A stretch of DNA of 64,000 nucleotides from Didymella arachidicola (GCA_016630955.3 CM049987.1:1674001-1738000), one strand, 5' to 3'. Shown: positions 12,001-20,219, counted from the first letter of the stretch. Notes: generated by a model from the letters alone, not told the origin. Numbers and translations: made by a program.

Positions 12001-12591
12001 TAGTCCATTTACTTCGCCTTCTCCAACGATCCGCTTGATCATCTCTTGCGTGGCATGGTCTGCTGCATGCACATACAAACAGAACAATCGGACAGCAAGA
12101 TACCGAATAACTGGGTCTTGGTGCTGGAAGAGGTGCTGAACGGCAATGGGACGCACATATTGTGCAAAGGTCCGGCAGTCGAAGCTAAGTAGTCGAAAAG
12201 CGCCGAGCAGAACTTCTGTGATTGCAGAATGTTCGGTAGTCGTATTCCTGGGGGTATCTTGCGAACCAAAGTATGGCGACTGTGCTACGTGAACTGCAAA
12301 GCGCTCCACGTGCTCTGATAGATGAGGGGCGAAAGGCAGAATTCTTCCAAAGGCGGCGATGGTGTTCTGCGTTTGGACTTGTGATTGAATCCACCTTGCA
12401 CATACTTCTGTAAAGAGTCCCTCATACTGCACAAAAAGGTCGTCAGTGGATCCAGGCTTCAACGCTTCCGTGGCAAGCGCATTGATATTGGCCATTCTCG
12501 AGGCCATAATGGCGAGGTTACCGTGCAATTCTGCGGTAACTGAGTTGTATGTTGGATTCGGGGCGCCTTCCCATAGTTTCGACGCTTTCAT
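1..12591 (-). CDS. MDN1: Midasin, AAA+ ATPase of 60S ribosome assembly (C-terminus outside window)
   Basis: One uninterrupted minus-strand frame runs from ATG at 12591-12589 to the window edge, giving 4197 codons without stop or obvious intron. Six P-loop modules can be read, with Walker A lysines at about residues 301 (GLAGSGKT), 633 (GETGTGKT), 1073 (GPTSSGKT), 1371 (GETGCGKT), 1755 (GNPGVGKT) and 2062 (GPPGSGKT); a Walker B LLDEMNLAS lies near residue 1820. Six fused AAA+ rings followed by a very long linker and a Glu/Asp-rich tract (from about residue 4015, positions 1-540) are diagnostic of midasin/Rea1, the dynein-like nuclear ATPase that strips assembly factors from pre-60S particles. 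The MIDAS domain should lie just beyond position 1. The ATG is the first in its frame after an upstream stop at 12726-12724. It is divergent from the bL12m gene across 185 bp. Confidence 0.97.
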   Translation of the reverse strand, partial: MKASKLWEGAPNPTYNSVTAELHGNLAIMASRMANINALATEALKPGSTDDLFVQYEGLFTEVCARWIQSQVQTQNTIAAFGRILPFAPHLSEHVERFAVHVAQSPYFGSQDTPRNTTTEHSAITEVLLGAFRLLSFDCRTFAQYVRPIAVQHLFQHQDPVIRYLAVRLFCLYVHAADHATQEMIKRIVGEGEVNGLWEGQQLDYRFLSLWEEKRWKNLQSKLHEKGEGTGPSLEHLYSDLSPYTVNINGILLPRLDGAASQERPAELISTPTTEANLNKIAHALLGSSPLLLTGLAGSGKTLLTRHFAWKLNKLDKMVTLHLNEQSDAKLLIGMYATGSKPGTFAWKSGVLTTAVREGRWIFIEDLDRAPNEVISTLLPLIERGELLIPSRGETVRAARGFRIIATMRTSPNPRGQEIIPRQNMIGHRFWDSVSVQMPQLEEFQHVVSAKYPALQKHLTGIMRVYARLLELYSDAKFSSENGTSLRAMTPRDLLKWCDRIAVLLAQASSFSTAQTDDIFMEAFDCFAGSLRSDSAQLKVMACVAEELHIDPQRRDHLLRDRSVKLSVPSKSTAAGTIQVGRAKLSKHKSSKRIMSSRPFSTNDYTLRLLEKVAVAVARQEPLLLVGETGTGKTTTIQYLAEQLGRKLVAFNLSQQSESGDLLGGYKPVNVRSLVIPLKDEFDDLFDTTFSRKKNLRFIEMLGKRVAKGEWKRVCTLWREALKMVDAARKAHESQPSSPDADGDQPRKKRKMDSLPANFPAARWEKFALDLHDLEVQLASGSEAFAFSFLEGNIVKAVRNGDWVLLDEINLASSDTLEALTDLLGGGPDGNPSILLTETGNVERIVAHPNFRVFAAMNPATDVGKKDLPPGIRSRFTELYVESPDSDEKSLRNIVEKYLGGDGTDPAILRVARDVTSLYLEIQQLAKANMLVDGADQKPHFSLRTLTRTLTYAREIAPLCSVRRALYEGFHMSFLTFLNKASEDLVAALITKHMFPQKASLKAELNKPLQQPSDGRAYVRHGHYLLRQGSQPVEEKREYIITPFVQRNMNNLIRAASTRRYPVLIQGPTSSGKTSMIEYLAKRSGNTFVRINNHEHTDLQEYLGSYVSGADGKLTFQEGILVRALREGHWIVLDELNLAPTDVLEALNRLLDDNRELLIPETQEVVRPHDDFMLFATQNPAGLYGGRKVLSRAFRNRFLELHFDDIPVEELTEILHRRVQIPETWCKKIVSVYKELSTLRQENRIFEQKSFATLRDLFRWAQRKAETIHDLAANGYMLLAERVRKEEERVAVKKIMEKVLSANGPRVTIDDEQMFSPDNIRQIIDSAPAGSKKIDTGVVWTRAMRRLFVLVRHAMVNNEPVLLIGETGCGKTTVCQMLADAFGKELHILNAHQNTETGDLIGAQRPIRNRAAIEEALRRDVLEAFEGVPSEVNPHTLEMDPLLHLYDQLEKESSSTVRPDLRISIKTNRIKAGALFEWADGSLVNAMKSGQYFLLDEISLADDSVLERLNSVLEPSRTLLLAEKGPDDPEVVADAEFQFLATMNPGGDYGKKELSPALRNRFTEIWVPALSDLEEILQIVRSKLNSNAAPYANAIVKFSQWFNDKYNTSAASSVSIRDTLAWVTFINSTVHDDPYFGIVHGAAMVFVDTLGANPAGLLAISAASIDDERRACLQQLSKLLGQDVAYLYYGHVDIVSTEQSFQLGTFSVPKFSSAAEETNNFALEAPTTRGNAMRVVRALQLVKPILLEGNPGVGKTTLVTALAKAIGKPLTRLNLSEQTDLMDLFGSDVPVEGGAAGTFAWRDAPFLKAMKNGDWVLLDEMNLASQSVLEGLNAVLDHRGEVYISELDQTFHKHKDFRVFAAQNPHHQGGGRKGLPASFVNRFTVVYADVFRPEDLTLICRKVFPAIQEEEINKLIGFVAQLDEQVVTQRAFGNLGAPWEFNLRDTLRWLQLLASSEYPGSARDFLDTIFVQRFRAEGDRVRLLELFEGIYGTHEPRMSLYHNISTKKVQVGLGLLSRGTDLARQNTASTLRTPQLGPMEALLVSVKQNWPVILVGPPGSGKTAMINQLASFVGAELITFSMNADVDAMDLVGGYEQIDPSRQVYQCLEQLETLVRRRIIISEHPSDSLIKLLERLHVAGSQFTGSFFGLLQDVAQHDSEVAALAHHLQTILQSSKQQIDGARFQWVDGILIRALEQGKWLVLDNANLCSSAVLDRLNSLLEPNGYLSINEHSTADGEARLVRPHPDFRIFMTMDPRFGELSRAMRNRAVEMCLLDPDQDHTSNCEPTSVLEYPLESAVYRFRQFQAYEGSVEQTLQARFENLSFTDTKLIESFARQACVGLVTPSSFELTNGQSSSDAVQLSMMPRLPRTLEDNLSRFTQFISKTWALQIQPQISADSMMELLAIYPLGNELSVNRSTIAKAVALQSSQMYELMLDLYDMQQAIHNLPSAKFERRKEKQKLPAFLYAYWQALVKLVEGVWAVNNGGQYMDLTFLKPLRTMFWAFFALANGSAFDRATFQTYLKMLGSSTPVLSTETHTMVQTLVAVLSKQVAAFGTDVQLSSGISMEPLWRHLKPDTPHSIAELEAILKLEALADRLDTVMWKSSLKADEMVQIRERFASSLQLVRREDVNADELITILDNAVRDLEEGIGEDDATITPYFEEEFEGLCQFLDVAVRQDGVQYVPDNASPALLSARSKTALFARRPTKLATLGTGKAHSPTEIFAKVYRHIGLVKQPADSIALQGRFHMAMLGKLYGADEVQLTQLARFETELQVLSQQIAFDAEKITKDQDEALDTLYLDLWQAIDTSIPGALHTKIRASSRATGQEWIELALLGLHAYVPNYPHDPALRPMIERRMFNEEKAGLLSALDSLRRFQTEFTGQDTSLRIRQVEAAIQGMGDEPPVPAIARPEVSQLDELQGEFTNLLSIVQPLLSKAMSAEEAALDVTLHQNVVRVIQRLTEGYRAYDDITDTVVGLLACLYIGLLLAKKEHEDQEKTRGGQSLQYIARETPFLGLGDAKSIITTTDFLHGAKVALSSNNTTIDPRWHALYLLSVVKSADPDSIAQPAARGLLHGIFTSFFTEYKTKLLQDQEKAAQDKSLYSYRGMEEEENDEEDRTLFPDYEAELDADSEMAAPAPQSAAQATSRDHAICLANLHTELFLEGREASDLIKTLLEWSASEMTRVAEGKSYNTKHENALPALYLTLEKKIDALNGSGTGPSYNFYFDANLPEAKRLITFVHRIQARYRQIRSVWPEHMTLADVLRTCDETLAFRHVDPVAKFITKAEKLHAYMYEWQRVASKQYSTADLFDDLTKLLVSWRQLELTTWARLFDLEVEKCRDSAKSWFFVAYETIIAASESVDDEQAMRMHAKELLKSLEGFFQNTTLGQFEQRVKLLQQLRQHAAMRMQDVEHFRILHSALGNFIAYFSRLEKPVHEALAKGRQVLEKEVNNVIKLASWKDTNIEALKQSAKTSHRKLSKLVRKFRAVLNKPVSTVMSAGFADDDSVQREASLALVSAAVSPEALACCDQHVPAWAERPTRFRNLSVTVNMMRNLALPSDDIVDGAVYIDDLITSITASIIELQKATPSTLTEDNKSNVQQLKTQKRKLYADTMKELRQMGVKSNLSVDTLVKQDELSTVLSSLPLVQSVGVGCGRVAEGYLHQALNLMSQVRAVPKEHSGDLTSNDVARSIGYIEGLLHMAIKQRGVLSRASQALEASKAPLAVVSNLWQPDEGRLLVVTSQQVEASRSLQPGLRWLVAALQTGTDVVAAQAKLGKTNELDALLRAMREWNTKLHDLAGAYDKLPALPTNVQSSVRTELDQSVKKATADLRIAFAGWNDDNEIARTVLKHVVPFIFQYPEIAAQPPSAETQQTIEQHSKEIFSALDSILGSMQDVDAALKELPTSSEDAAWLVKEEQVLSSAISGLHAGQIHDALETILDKMQYFQNDTNLRGISAMFAAIQPILNQYIAVHHSLVDRFDALHASTTKLLYRLSRSFIQVGTQGFCQPPAKSSEQQKGKDEKLEEGTGLGEGEGAEDISKDIEDDEDLEDLAQEKGEREGSIEEQDDAVDMGENDMEGQTEEMGEKEDKGDEEGEEGDDDVQSEVGSVDDLGPSAVDEKMWDEGGKDDDAKDKEGKQDVGTEDQEEQVAAEQKEKEKEEAGEDGKEEDKKEGQEGEEDEEMEGEDQEENVGAGET

Positions 12592-12776
12592 ACAACGGTG
12601 GCGGGTGTGTCGTAATGTTGAAGTTCTTGTCTCGAGACCTTGCCGCGAGAACTTCGAAGCACTAAACTTTTTTGTGGGGCCCCGGCGCTTGGGCCACGCC
12701 TCGGTCGCGCTGTCCGCAGAAATCTACGACGACGACATCCATCCAATCCATCGACCGCCCGCAATCATCGCACATC

Positions 12777-13646
12777 ATGTCCGCCCCGGTATCTCGCGCC
12801 CTGAGGCGCTGCGTCTGCGCTGCCCGCCCCGCGATGGGAGCCCGCCGGGCCGTTGGAGGAGCACAGCAGAGGATACAGCGGAGATGGCAGTCTGATGCCG
12901 CCGCGGCGCCTGCGAACCCCAAGATTGCGACCATCGTGGACCAGATCAGCCAATTGACTCTGCTCGAGACAGCAGACTTGGTCTCGACATTGAAGGTACG
13001 GCCGACAGGGGTGGGAGTGTGGAGCTAGGAGGGAGAGGCGGCGGTTGGGATCCGTATCGGTGTTCTGCGAGACTGCACGCCACAGTAGCCTCTCGAATTG
13101 ATGGTCCCCAGAGCGGTACGGCCCAATCTGAAGTCCTTTCGTACCGCCTGGGAGGCATCGAAGCGCGAGAAGGCCACTTACTGTTCGCACGACGGTTGTT
13201 CAGCAGTCAAATGCAGTCTGTGGCAGAGCATCATATTGGACTACCGGCCGACCACTGTGTCCGACCTCGACTGCTCGACCCTCCACCACCAGGACATGCC
13301 GCTAACGTCAATGCAGACCCGCCTCAACATCCCCGACATGCCCATGGGCGGCTTCGTAGCCGCGGGTGGCGCAGGCCCCGCCGCCGCCGCACCTGTCGAA
13401 GAAGAGGAAGCCGCCCCCGCTGCCGCCGAGAAGACACTGTTCAACCTGAAGCTCGAGAAGTTCGACGCCGGATCGAAGCCCAAGGTCATCAAGGAGATCA
13501 AGAGCATGCTTGGTCTGTCGTTGGTTGACAGCAAGAAGTTTGTCGAGAGCGCGCCGAAGATGATGAAGGAGGGCGTACCCAAGGAGGAGGCTGAGAAGAT
13601 TGTCGAGACGCTCAAGGCGCTCGGTGCGACGGCTATCATGGAGTAG
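12777..13646 (+). CDS. MRPL12: Mitochondrial ribosomal protein bL12m
   Basis: Two exons, 12777-12995 and 13317-13646, give 182 residues. The 321-bp intron has a GTACGG donor and ends in GCTAACG branch/CAG acceptor sequence; it is long for this window. The N-terminus is Arg/Ala-rich with little acidity (ALRRCVCAARPAMGARR), a typical mitochondrial presequence. After it come the L12 N-terminal dimerisation helix (IVDQISQLTLLETADLVSTLK), an Ala/Pro/Glu hinge, and a C-terminal domain with the conserved pattern KVIKEIKSMLGLSLVDSKK, VESAPKMMKEGV and AEKIVETLKALGA. This matches bacterial L7/L12, which recruits translation factors to the large subunit stalk. It shares a promoter region with the divergent midasin gene. 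Confidence 0.96.
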
Positions 13647-14010
13647 ATGTGACGAGGCGAACAAGGAGCACTGTATCATAGCGAGCTGCGGCGTGTACAG
13701 ATAAGTATGGCGTGTGTCACTGGTCATTTCTTGCATGTATTGAGTATACGTGCGGTACAATAGACCGCGTATAGATGTTCACCTTCTTCAGCCCGATGCA
13801 CGCGGCGCCTGACATGTGCAAAGCGTGTGGATGTGATGTCGATTTGTTATTCAAACAGTGCGGCGCTCGTTTGGCGCTGTCCTGGGTATCAGCCCGATGC
13901 GCCTTGGAATGCGGACCAAAACGCCATATGATGTTCCCAACCCAGTCTCCAGATGTTGAGACTGACCCAGTCTCTAGTGTTACAAGACTCGCTACTACCA
14001 TCACATCTGT
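13647..14010. other. Convergent intergenic region
   Basis: Sequence between the bL12m stop and the Ctk3 stop. It should hold both 3' ends. No further gene or repeat was recognised. Confidence 0.6.
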
Positions 14011-14756
14011 TCACCCAAAAGCAATGGCCTGGTCTCTCTCCTCCTTGTCTTCCTTTCCAATAATGTAGTCGTCTTCCCCAATCTCACTCGCCTCTTCCCA
14101 CAGCCTGTGCATCTCCTCCTCGCCCTCGCCAGGCACCGCCCAAATGCTCTCCCGTAGCCTCTTATGCCGTTCGCGGTCTTCCTCTATGCGGTGCTCGATC
14201 TGGCGCTTGTCCAGCTTGAGAGTCTTCGCAGCGGCGTTGTTCGCGGGCGAGGCGTCAAAGGGGTCGTCCGGCTCGCGGGTCTTGAGCACAGCTTCTAGCT
14301 CCAAGACAGTCTCAGGGAGCAGGATATCAATCTTCAGCAGCGTGTTCAGAACCTGATCCGCTTAGCTCTGCGTCCGTCCACTGCCCGTGCAGTCCACGCC
14401 AGACCTACCTTCCGTACAATCCTCACGTTGGCGCCCTCCTCGCCAACCACTGACTCGACCACAGGCAGAATGTCCCGCTGTAGCATGCGCACAAAGCCCA
14501 TGGCGCTGCCCTCGCCGGTGCTGGGCCCGGCGTCCTTGACGGCCATCTCGCACAGGCTCTCGATGAAGAACATGATGTTAGCGCGCGTGTTCATGTTGGT
14601 ACGTTCCAGCTGCTCCAGGATGCAGCTGTGCAGGTCCTCGTCCATGTCGCGATTCTTGAGCGCATAGCTCGCGGCTTTCTGGATCGACGTATGTGACGCC
14701 GACAAGTGCGAGAGCAGCGTCGTGAAGCGCTGCCGCACTTCGAAAGGGTCGGCCAT
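14011..14756 (-). CDS. CTK3: CTD kinase subunit gamma (Ctk3-like)
   Basis: Two exons on the minus strand, 14756-14409 and 14352-14011, separated by a 56-bp GTAGGT...CAG intron, give 229 residues. The start MADPFEVRQRF begins the CTK3 N-terminal CID-like helical domain; RDMDEDLHSCILEQLE and NIMFFIESLCEMA are strongly conserved family segments. The second exon carries the C-terminal CTK3_C region (LDKRQIEHRIEEDRERHKRLR, then LWEEASEIGEDDYI). Ctk3 is the non-catalytic partner of the Ctk1/Ctk2 kinase that phosphorylates Ser2 of the RNA polymerase II CTD. It is divergent from the proline gene across 255 bp. The longer open frame upstream of 14756 lacks family similarity, so the ATG before ADPFEV was chosen. 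Confidence 0.93.
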
Positions 14757-15011
14757 GCCGTGTGCGAATGCGATCGCGAGCGCTCGTGTCGGTTTGGCGC
14801 AGAGTGCAGGCCGAGTGTATGCGGCGGTGCGGTGGATGCGCGCGGTCGTCTGCGTTCGGCGCCACAGCTGCGGCCAGACGCGTATCGTCGGCACGCAGGA
14901 GCTACCCCACGCCGACGTCGCTCTGCGCCTGGGGATTTCTTTGGAGAGCCACTGCCGCGTTGCTCGCTCATCACCATAATCTTCTCGAAAACTGGAAGAG
15001 AGAAGCACACA

Positions 15012-16049
15012 ATGGCGTCTCAAGAATCCAAGCCCCTGACATTGACCGTTCTCGGTTCCGGTGAGTATACACATTTCAATTAAACTCTTTGCAACCCCGC
15101 GATAGCTTGCTCTATACTTCCTCACCGAGCATGTCTAACCTAGACAGGCACAATGGGTATCGCCATCATGGGCGGTGTCATGGCTTCCCTCGCCAAAGCC
15201 AAGACTGCCGCCGCCATCGACCCTTCGTCTGCGCCCAAAGATACTCCCAACGTCTCCCGCTTCGTTGCCTGCGACACCTGGGCCCCCGCCGAGGAGAACG
15301 TGAAGAGAGCGCTGGGCCACTACAACTTCGACCTGCAGACGCTCACCAACAACAACCTCAAGGGCGTCCAGCAAGCCGACATCATCCTGCTGTCCTGCAA
15401 GCCCTACGGCTTCAAGACCATCCTGGGCGAGGAGGGCATCCGCGACGCCCTCAAGGGGAAAGTAATCGTCAGCATCCTAGCTGGCGTGACACAGAAGCAG
15501 ATCTCCGAGTTCCTGTACCCTGAGGGCGCAGACAAGGTCGAGGACGCCTGCCGCGTGGTCCGCGTGATGCCCAACACAGCCTCGTTTGTCGGCGAGTCCA
15601 TGAGCGTGATTGAAACGAGCGATCCGCCACTGAGCGACGCCCAGCAGAAACTCGTCGAGTTTGTCTTCGATTCCATCGGTCGCGTCACCACACTTCCCCC
15701 AGCGAACATGGACATTGCGACCGCCCTGTGCGGTTCAGGGCCTGCCTTCTTCGCTCTCATCCTGGAGGCTGCTGCGGATGGCGCTGTTGCCATGGGCATG
15801 CCGAGGGCGCAGGCATATGAGATGGCTGCCCAGACGATGCGTGGCACAACAGGACTGGTGCTGAACGGCGAGCACCCAGCTGTGCTGAAGGACAAGGTCT
15901 CGACACCCGGAGGTTGCACAATTGGCGGGCTGATGTCGCTGGAGAAGGACGGTGTCAGGAACGCAGTAGCCACAGCTATCCGAGAGGCATGCGTTGTTGC
16001 CTCGAGATTAGGCGGCGAGCAGAGGGAGTTTGTTAACCACAGGAGGTAG
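15012..16049 (+). CDS. PRO3: Pyrroline-5-carboxylate reductase
   Basis: Exon 1 is 15012-15060 and exon 2 is 15148-16049, with an 87-bp intron (GTGAGT, branch TCTAACC, CAG) that splits a Gly codon of the dinucleotide-binding motif. The 316-residue product begins with the Rossmann fold LTVLGSGTMGIAIMGG and contains the family's ALCGSGPAF segment and the C-terminal signature STPGGCTIGGL. It catalyses the NAD(P)H-dependent last step of proline synthesis. Length is normal for fungal P5CR (about 280-320). Confidence 0.96.
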
Positions 16050-16732
16050 ACGACTTCACGTTCAGACACGAAAAGCACAAAATGATACCATGATTCCAAA
16101 GGCGGAGCCTGTCGCGTACAACTTTCTGCTGGGGAATAACTTGTGCTCATACGCTTGCAGGAACAGCAGGGAGCGAGTCCAATGTCTGGCTATGCACTTA
16201 CGGGTAATCCCTTGTGCAAGTGGACTACCCTTCCCAAGGTCGATCAGCGGTGACATCGACAAATTCTCCGAGTTCAATCTTTCCGTGGTGATCGAGAGTG
16301 CCACGCGTTTTAAATCGTTCCTTTCCCTTTCTATTCATGGCGCCTTCCTGTTGTGAGCGACTAAGAAAAGCAACCCCCCACAACAATGCCTGCTTCTTGT
16401 TTCACATCGAGCACCTCCTTCAGACCTACCCTGTTGTGTTCACCCCCACTGACGAATTCACACATCGATTGGCATTGTTTTTTGCATCCAAAGCGAACTT
16501 CGTCCTTTGTTCTACGCTGTCCCTGTGGTAGCCTCGTCATTCATCGACACCTCAAAGCCGTGCACTTCAAACCTTCCTACTCACGGCTATGGGTGATGGG
16601 AGGCTTCAAGTTCTTTGTTCCCAGAACTTCGCCAAACGCCTTATCTGATACCTTCCACCATCAACACAATGTTTACCTCATGGCAGTCTTGCCTCGTCGC
16701 CATCTCGAAGTCACCGCCATCGTCGCACAAAC
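16050..16732. other. Intergenic / 5' region of the next gene
   Basis: About 680 bp with many stops and only short frames. It probably holds the PRO3 3' end and the promoter and leader of the PTH11-like gene. Nothing else was recognised. Confidence 0.5.
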
Positions 16733-18129
16733 ATGACGCCTTTCGATTCCCTGGATCTGCTGCTACTGCTTGCAGAATGTGCTGATGAGACGGCAACTAC
16801 TATCAACTCATCGTGTCCGGCGCTTGCACCGCCTGATGGCGAGCTGCCTCTAGACCCCAATGCCCCAACGCTGTGGTCGACTACGTTGGGCATACTGGTA
16901 GCCTGCTGTGCTCTGATTGCAATCAGTATAGCTTTGCGGATGTTCATAAGAATACATATTATCAAGCTTTTTTTTAGTCTGGAAGATTGTGAGTTTATCG
17001 AACTGTTCTCGCCCATCAAAATAACATCACTAATAAAACAGTAGCGTTGATCATCGTTGCAGCAGTAGGTGTTACCAAAATGAGGGTTATAAGGGGTCGA
17101 CTGACGTAGCATTTCACCAGATCCTATTTGCCCCGATCGTCGGCCTGCAATTGAAAGCATACCAATACGGGGGCGGGAAACATCAGTGGAATGTCACAGT
17201 TGGTGACTTATACATCGCATTGCGCGTAAGTTAGGTACTCTAAACTCAAGGGAGTGATTCTGACCCACTGCAGTACGTTTATGCAGTGCAGATCATGTAC
17301 TGTCTCGCCCTCTACTCCGCAAAAGTCAGCATCCTGCTACAGATCAAGCACATCTTCGAAGGCACACAGCAGCGCAAGGCATTCATCTTCTGGGCTAGCT
17401 GGGCTCTAATCGTAGCCGTCAGTTGCGCGTATATCAGCACATTGATGGTGTTGATCTTCTCATGTACACCAGTTCGAAAGGTATGCGCAATAATTAGACA
17501 TATCCATTGCTTGGCTGACGATGAACGCAGGCTTGGGATCCCCTCGTTTCTGGGAGATGCCACAACTCGTCTGCAGGCTACATTTCCGGTAGCATCAACC
17601 TGGTCAGTGACGTTGCTGTTCTCTTACTACCAGTCATTGGTGTGGCAAAGCTGCAAATGGAAACGCGCAAGAAAGTAGCCGTTTCTGCCGTCTTCGCGAC
17701 TGGTCTGATGTAAGTTGCCTTACTTCGCAGCATTCTTGAGTAGTATACTAACATCCCAGTGCCTGCGGCGTCTCTGCGCTTCGGCTCTACTACTCGTCAC
17801 ACGAGGCCAAGAGCAACGACAAGACCTACTGGCTTGCTCTAGTCGGTCTCTGCGGAGCCGTTGAGATTGCAATGGTCATCTTGTGTGGATGCTTCACTTC
17901 CTTTCCGAGATTTTTCAAATGGATGAGAAACGAGAGGACAGGCTCAGGCTCGCGGCAATACAAGAAGAGCTATGGTTATGCCTCGAAAAATCAGTCACGA
18001 AGTTACGGTTACGGGCCAGAAAGCAATTCGAGGTTCAGATACGACACGCCAGGCCCTCTGGAAATGGGAAGGCTGGGTGTTATGAACGAGGTTCGCGTCA
18101 CACACCAAGAATGGAGGACCTTGCGTTAA
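16733..18129 (+). CDS. Rhodopsin-domain (PTH11/SAT4-like) integral membrane protein
   Basis: Six exons join in frame: 16733-16988, 17042-17064, 17121-17225, 17274-17480, 17531-17709 and 17760-18129, with introns of 48-56 bp and good splice sites; exon 2 is only 23 nt. The 379-residue product has about seven hydrophobic segments: TLGILVACCALIAISIALRM, LALIIVAA/ILFAPIVGL, YVYAVQIMYCLALYSAKVSI, the FIFWASWALIVAV segment, the LVSDVAVLLLPVIGVAKLQM segment, VAVSAVFATGLIACGVSALR and YWLALVGLCGAVEIAMVIL. The CTPV...AWDP pattern and RKKVAVSAVF loop are typical of the fungal rhodopsin-domain family. Such proteins include the Magnaporthe surface sensor Pth11, but most have unknown ligands. The Ser/Tyr/Gly-rich cytosolic tail is not conserved. 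Function is inferred from fold only. Confidence 0.85.
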
Positions 18130-19426
18130 TTCATTGTGAAGATGCGAAACATCCTGCCCTGTTACCACAGAAGTGAGGCAGATCCCGCACTTGACATCAT
18201 CCAATTGTATTATTGATAATGCACGAAACGTGGTACACTGTAACCCTAAAAAGCGCTTCTTGCTAGCCAATGATGTACACAAGGCGTCTTTGCAGGCCAT
18301 CGATACGCTGCCCGAGTCAGGGTGATGTATCTACGATTGATAGGCTTCTCATGTTCTGTTAGCCAGCATCACGTGCTCTGTTACATAATCATCTGTAGGG
18401 TGTATATTCCCTCTTCCCCTCATTAGATAGGAAACAACCTAGTCCCTCTTTTCTACGCCTGGCCTCTGCCCGCACACATGTTCGTTTATGTTAGGAAGCG
18501 GAAGGACTTAATAGTTAGCGTAATCGCCAAACAAGGGGAAACAACCTCTGATTTACGTATTAAGGACGTACACAACAGGCTTCCGTCGAGATCTGTTGCA
18601 GGAATGCAGCACAGGAGAATCACAGCACACTAGATTTTGTACATTATAATACATTCCCTATCTTAGACAACACCCTTATGGCTTAGAATGTCTGCTTTGC
18701 AAATTGGACCTACAAAGCTTCTGTATATATCCTCTGTTCTGCTCATTCATTAGTGCTCGTTAAAATGTGCTGACTCACCTTGAGTCTAGCCCAATCATGC
18801 AAGAGGAGAATTGACTGTAATCAATAGGTGCGCGCGGCCTTGTACATAGTCATTGCAGACACGCATGCCCTGCAGAATTTCTACGAGACTGTTACTGCAA
18901 ACTGAATATAAGTAGTTGCTTTGAGTATTTGCTTAGTTTGAAGTCTAGACAGTCTGAAATAAGTGGTAGTTCTGCACATTCTTGCGGCAATGAATTGCAG
19001 ATATAGGCGAGCGAGATGAGGTTACGTTACAGCTAATGCAACTTATTCTGCTAAGCTACCGCGGACGACCTGGAGTCTGCTTCGATCAGGGGCTTGCTTC
19101 GATCAGGAGTTCGTGGCATGTGAACAACACCGTCATTCTACTGGACTAAGTGTGTGCAGATAGCAGAGCAAATCCTATTGCAAGCACTAAGCCAGGGCGT
19201 CTAACGGATGGTGTACCACGTGCTGCAAACTCCTAATCGAATCAAATTCCTGATCGTTCGCGGTAAAGGAAACGCCAGGCCTGTAACTATCATGGCACTG
19301 CAGTACTGCAGAATTGCGGCACACTAGGTTGTATATATTTGGAAGAGATCAATAAACAGGAGGAGCAGTGTTCACTATTAGCGGGTGGAGCGCCCTCGAC
19401 TATGTAATCTCTTCCCAGACTACCGC
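18130..19426. other. Gene-poor stretch
   Basis: About 1.3 kb without any frame that looks coding; stops are dense on both strands. Besides the short duplication at 19078-19107, nothing was recognised. It could be decayed repeat sequence. Confidence 0.5.
19078..19107. repeat. 13-bp direct repeat with 17-bp period
   Basis: TGCTTCGATCAGG occurs at 19078-19090 and again at 19095-19107. It is a simple local duplication with no known role. Confidence 0.7.
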
Positions 19427-20219
19427 TCAGCCGTCGAACAGTCTGCAGCTGTCAATCACAATGAGAGAAATCATCATGACTATCAGGCCAATTGTAACCA
19501 TCGTTGAAATCCCGAATGCTGCCCAAGTTATACTCATTGCAGCTGCGCTGATCTCGGTCTTGACGCTGCTGTAGTAAGCTATGTCCGCCATCTCTGCTGC
19601 ACCTATGCACGCTACATGCTGCCAGAGACTTGCCACAAGCAACAACACTGTGGCAGAGAAGGAAAATACAATGGCAAGTCGCAAGACCGGTATGGATGGG
19701 AAGGGCTTTACTTTAATATCCGAGCCTGTGCGCTCATCTTTCTCTTCGTGCTAGCCTGGAAAGGTTGCCAGGAGCACCAGAACTATAAACGAAAGACTGA
19801 CAGCGAGGAGCAAGACGCCAGAGAAGATGACGCCGTCCTTGAACTTTGCGGCTGCCTCGATGAGATTCAAAGGGTCGTTGCCGCTGCCAATCTGCTCCGC
19901 AAGTCCTTGTGTATCGGAGCTGCATAGCCATACAATGCCATTCTGGCGCGCACACATGCCGAAGTAGCCAATGCGAACTTCCGGGCCACTTGAGCCGACT
20001 GCTTCGCGCAAACTGCTAGAGATTTTATGCTGAGTCGACCCAGTCTCATCTCTTGTGGAATTCTTGTGTGCCAGTGCGAGCACGAACACATTCGTCATGG
20101 ACGAGTGGCTGGAGCAACCCGCCAAAGCGATGGCTACACGTGTCAGCTACAGGCTTGTCAGAAGCATCAATCGCTTGTCACTCACAATACAAACTGATGA
20201 TGCCCGCAAGCATGATCAT
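19427..20219 (-). pseudogene. Fig1-family membrane protein gene with in-frame stop
   Basis: Two minus-strand exons, 20219-20186 and 20133-19427, joined by a 52-bp GTGAGT...TAG intron. The frame reads IALAGCSS, then IGYFGMCARQNGIVWLC, the Cys-containing luminal signature of the Fig1 family (Ca2+ influx and membrane fusion in mating). Several membrane helices follow (SGVLLLAVSLSFIVLVLLATF, LRLAIVFSFSATVLLLVASL, WAAFGISTMVTIGLIVMMIS). The frame is interrupted once, at 19753-19751, where TAG follows F-P-G and precedes H-E-E; the same frame continues without other stops for 108 codons (including the final stop). In family members I recall, a Trp stands here (FPGW), so TGG to TAG is the likely change. 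With readthrough the protein would be about 246 residues. The N-terminus could extend further upstream. Pseudogene, strain-specific null or base-call error are all possible. Confidence 0.75.

Noticed and set aside
15404..16150. 248-codon minus-strand frame opposite the proline gene
   Set aside because: It is the antisense of a conserved coding exon, has no ATG-supported family feature and mirrors codon bias of PRO3.
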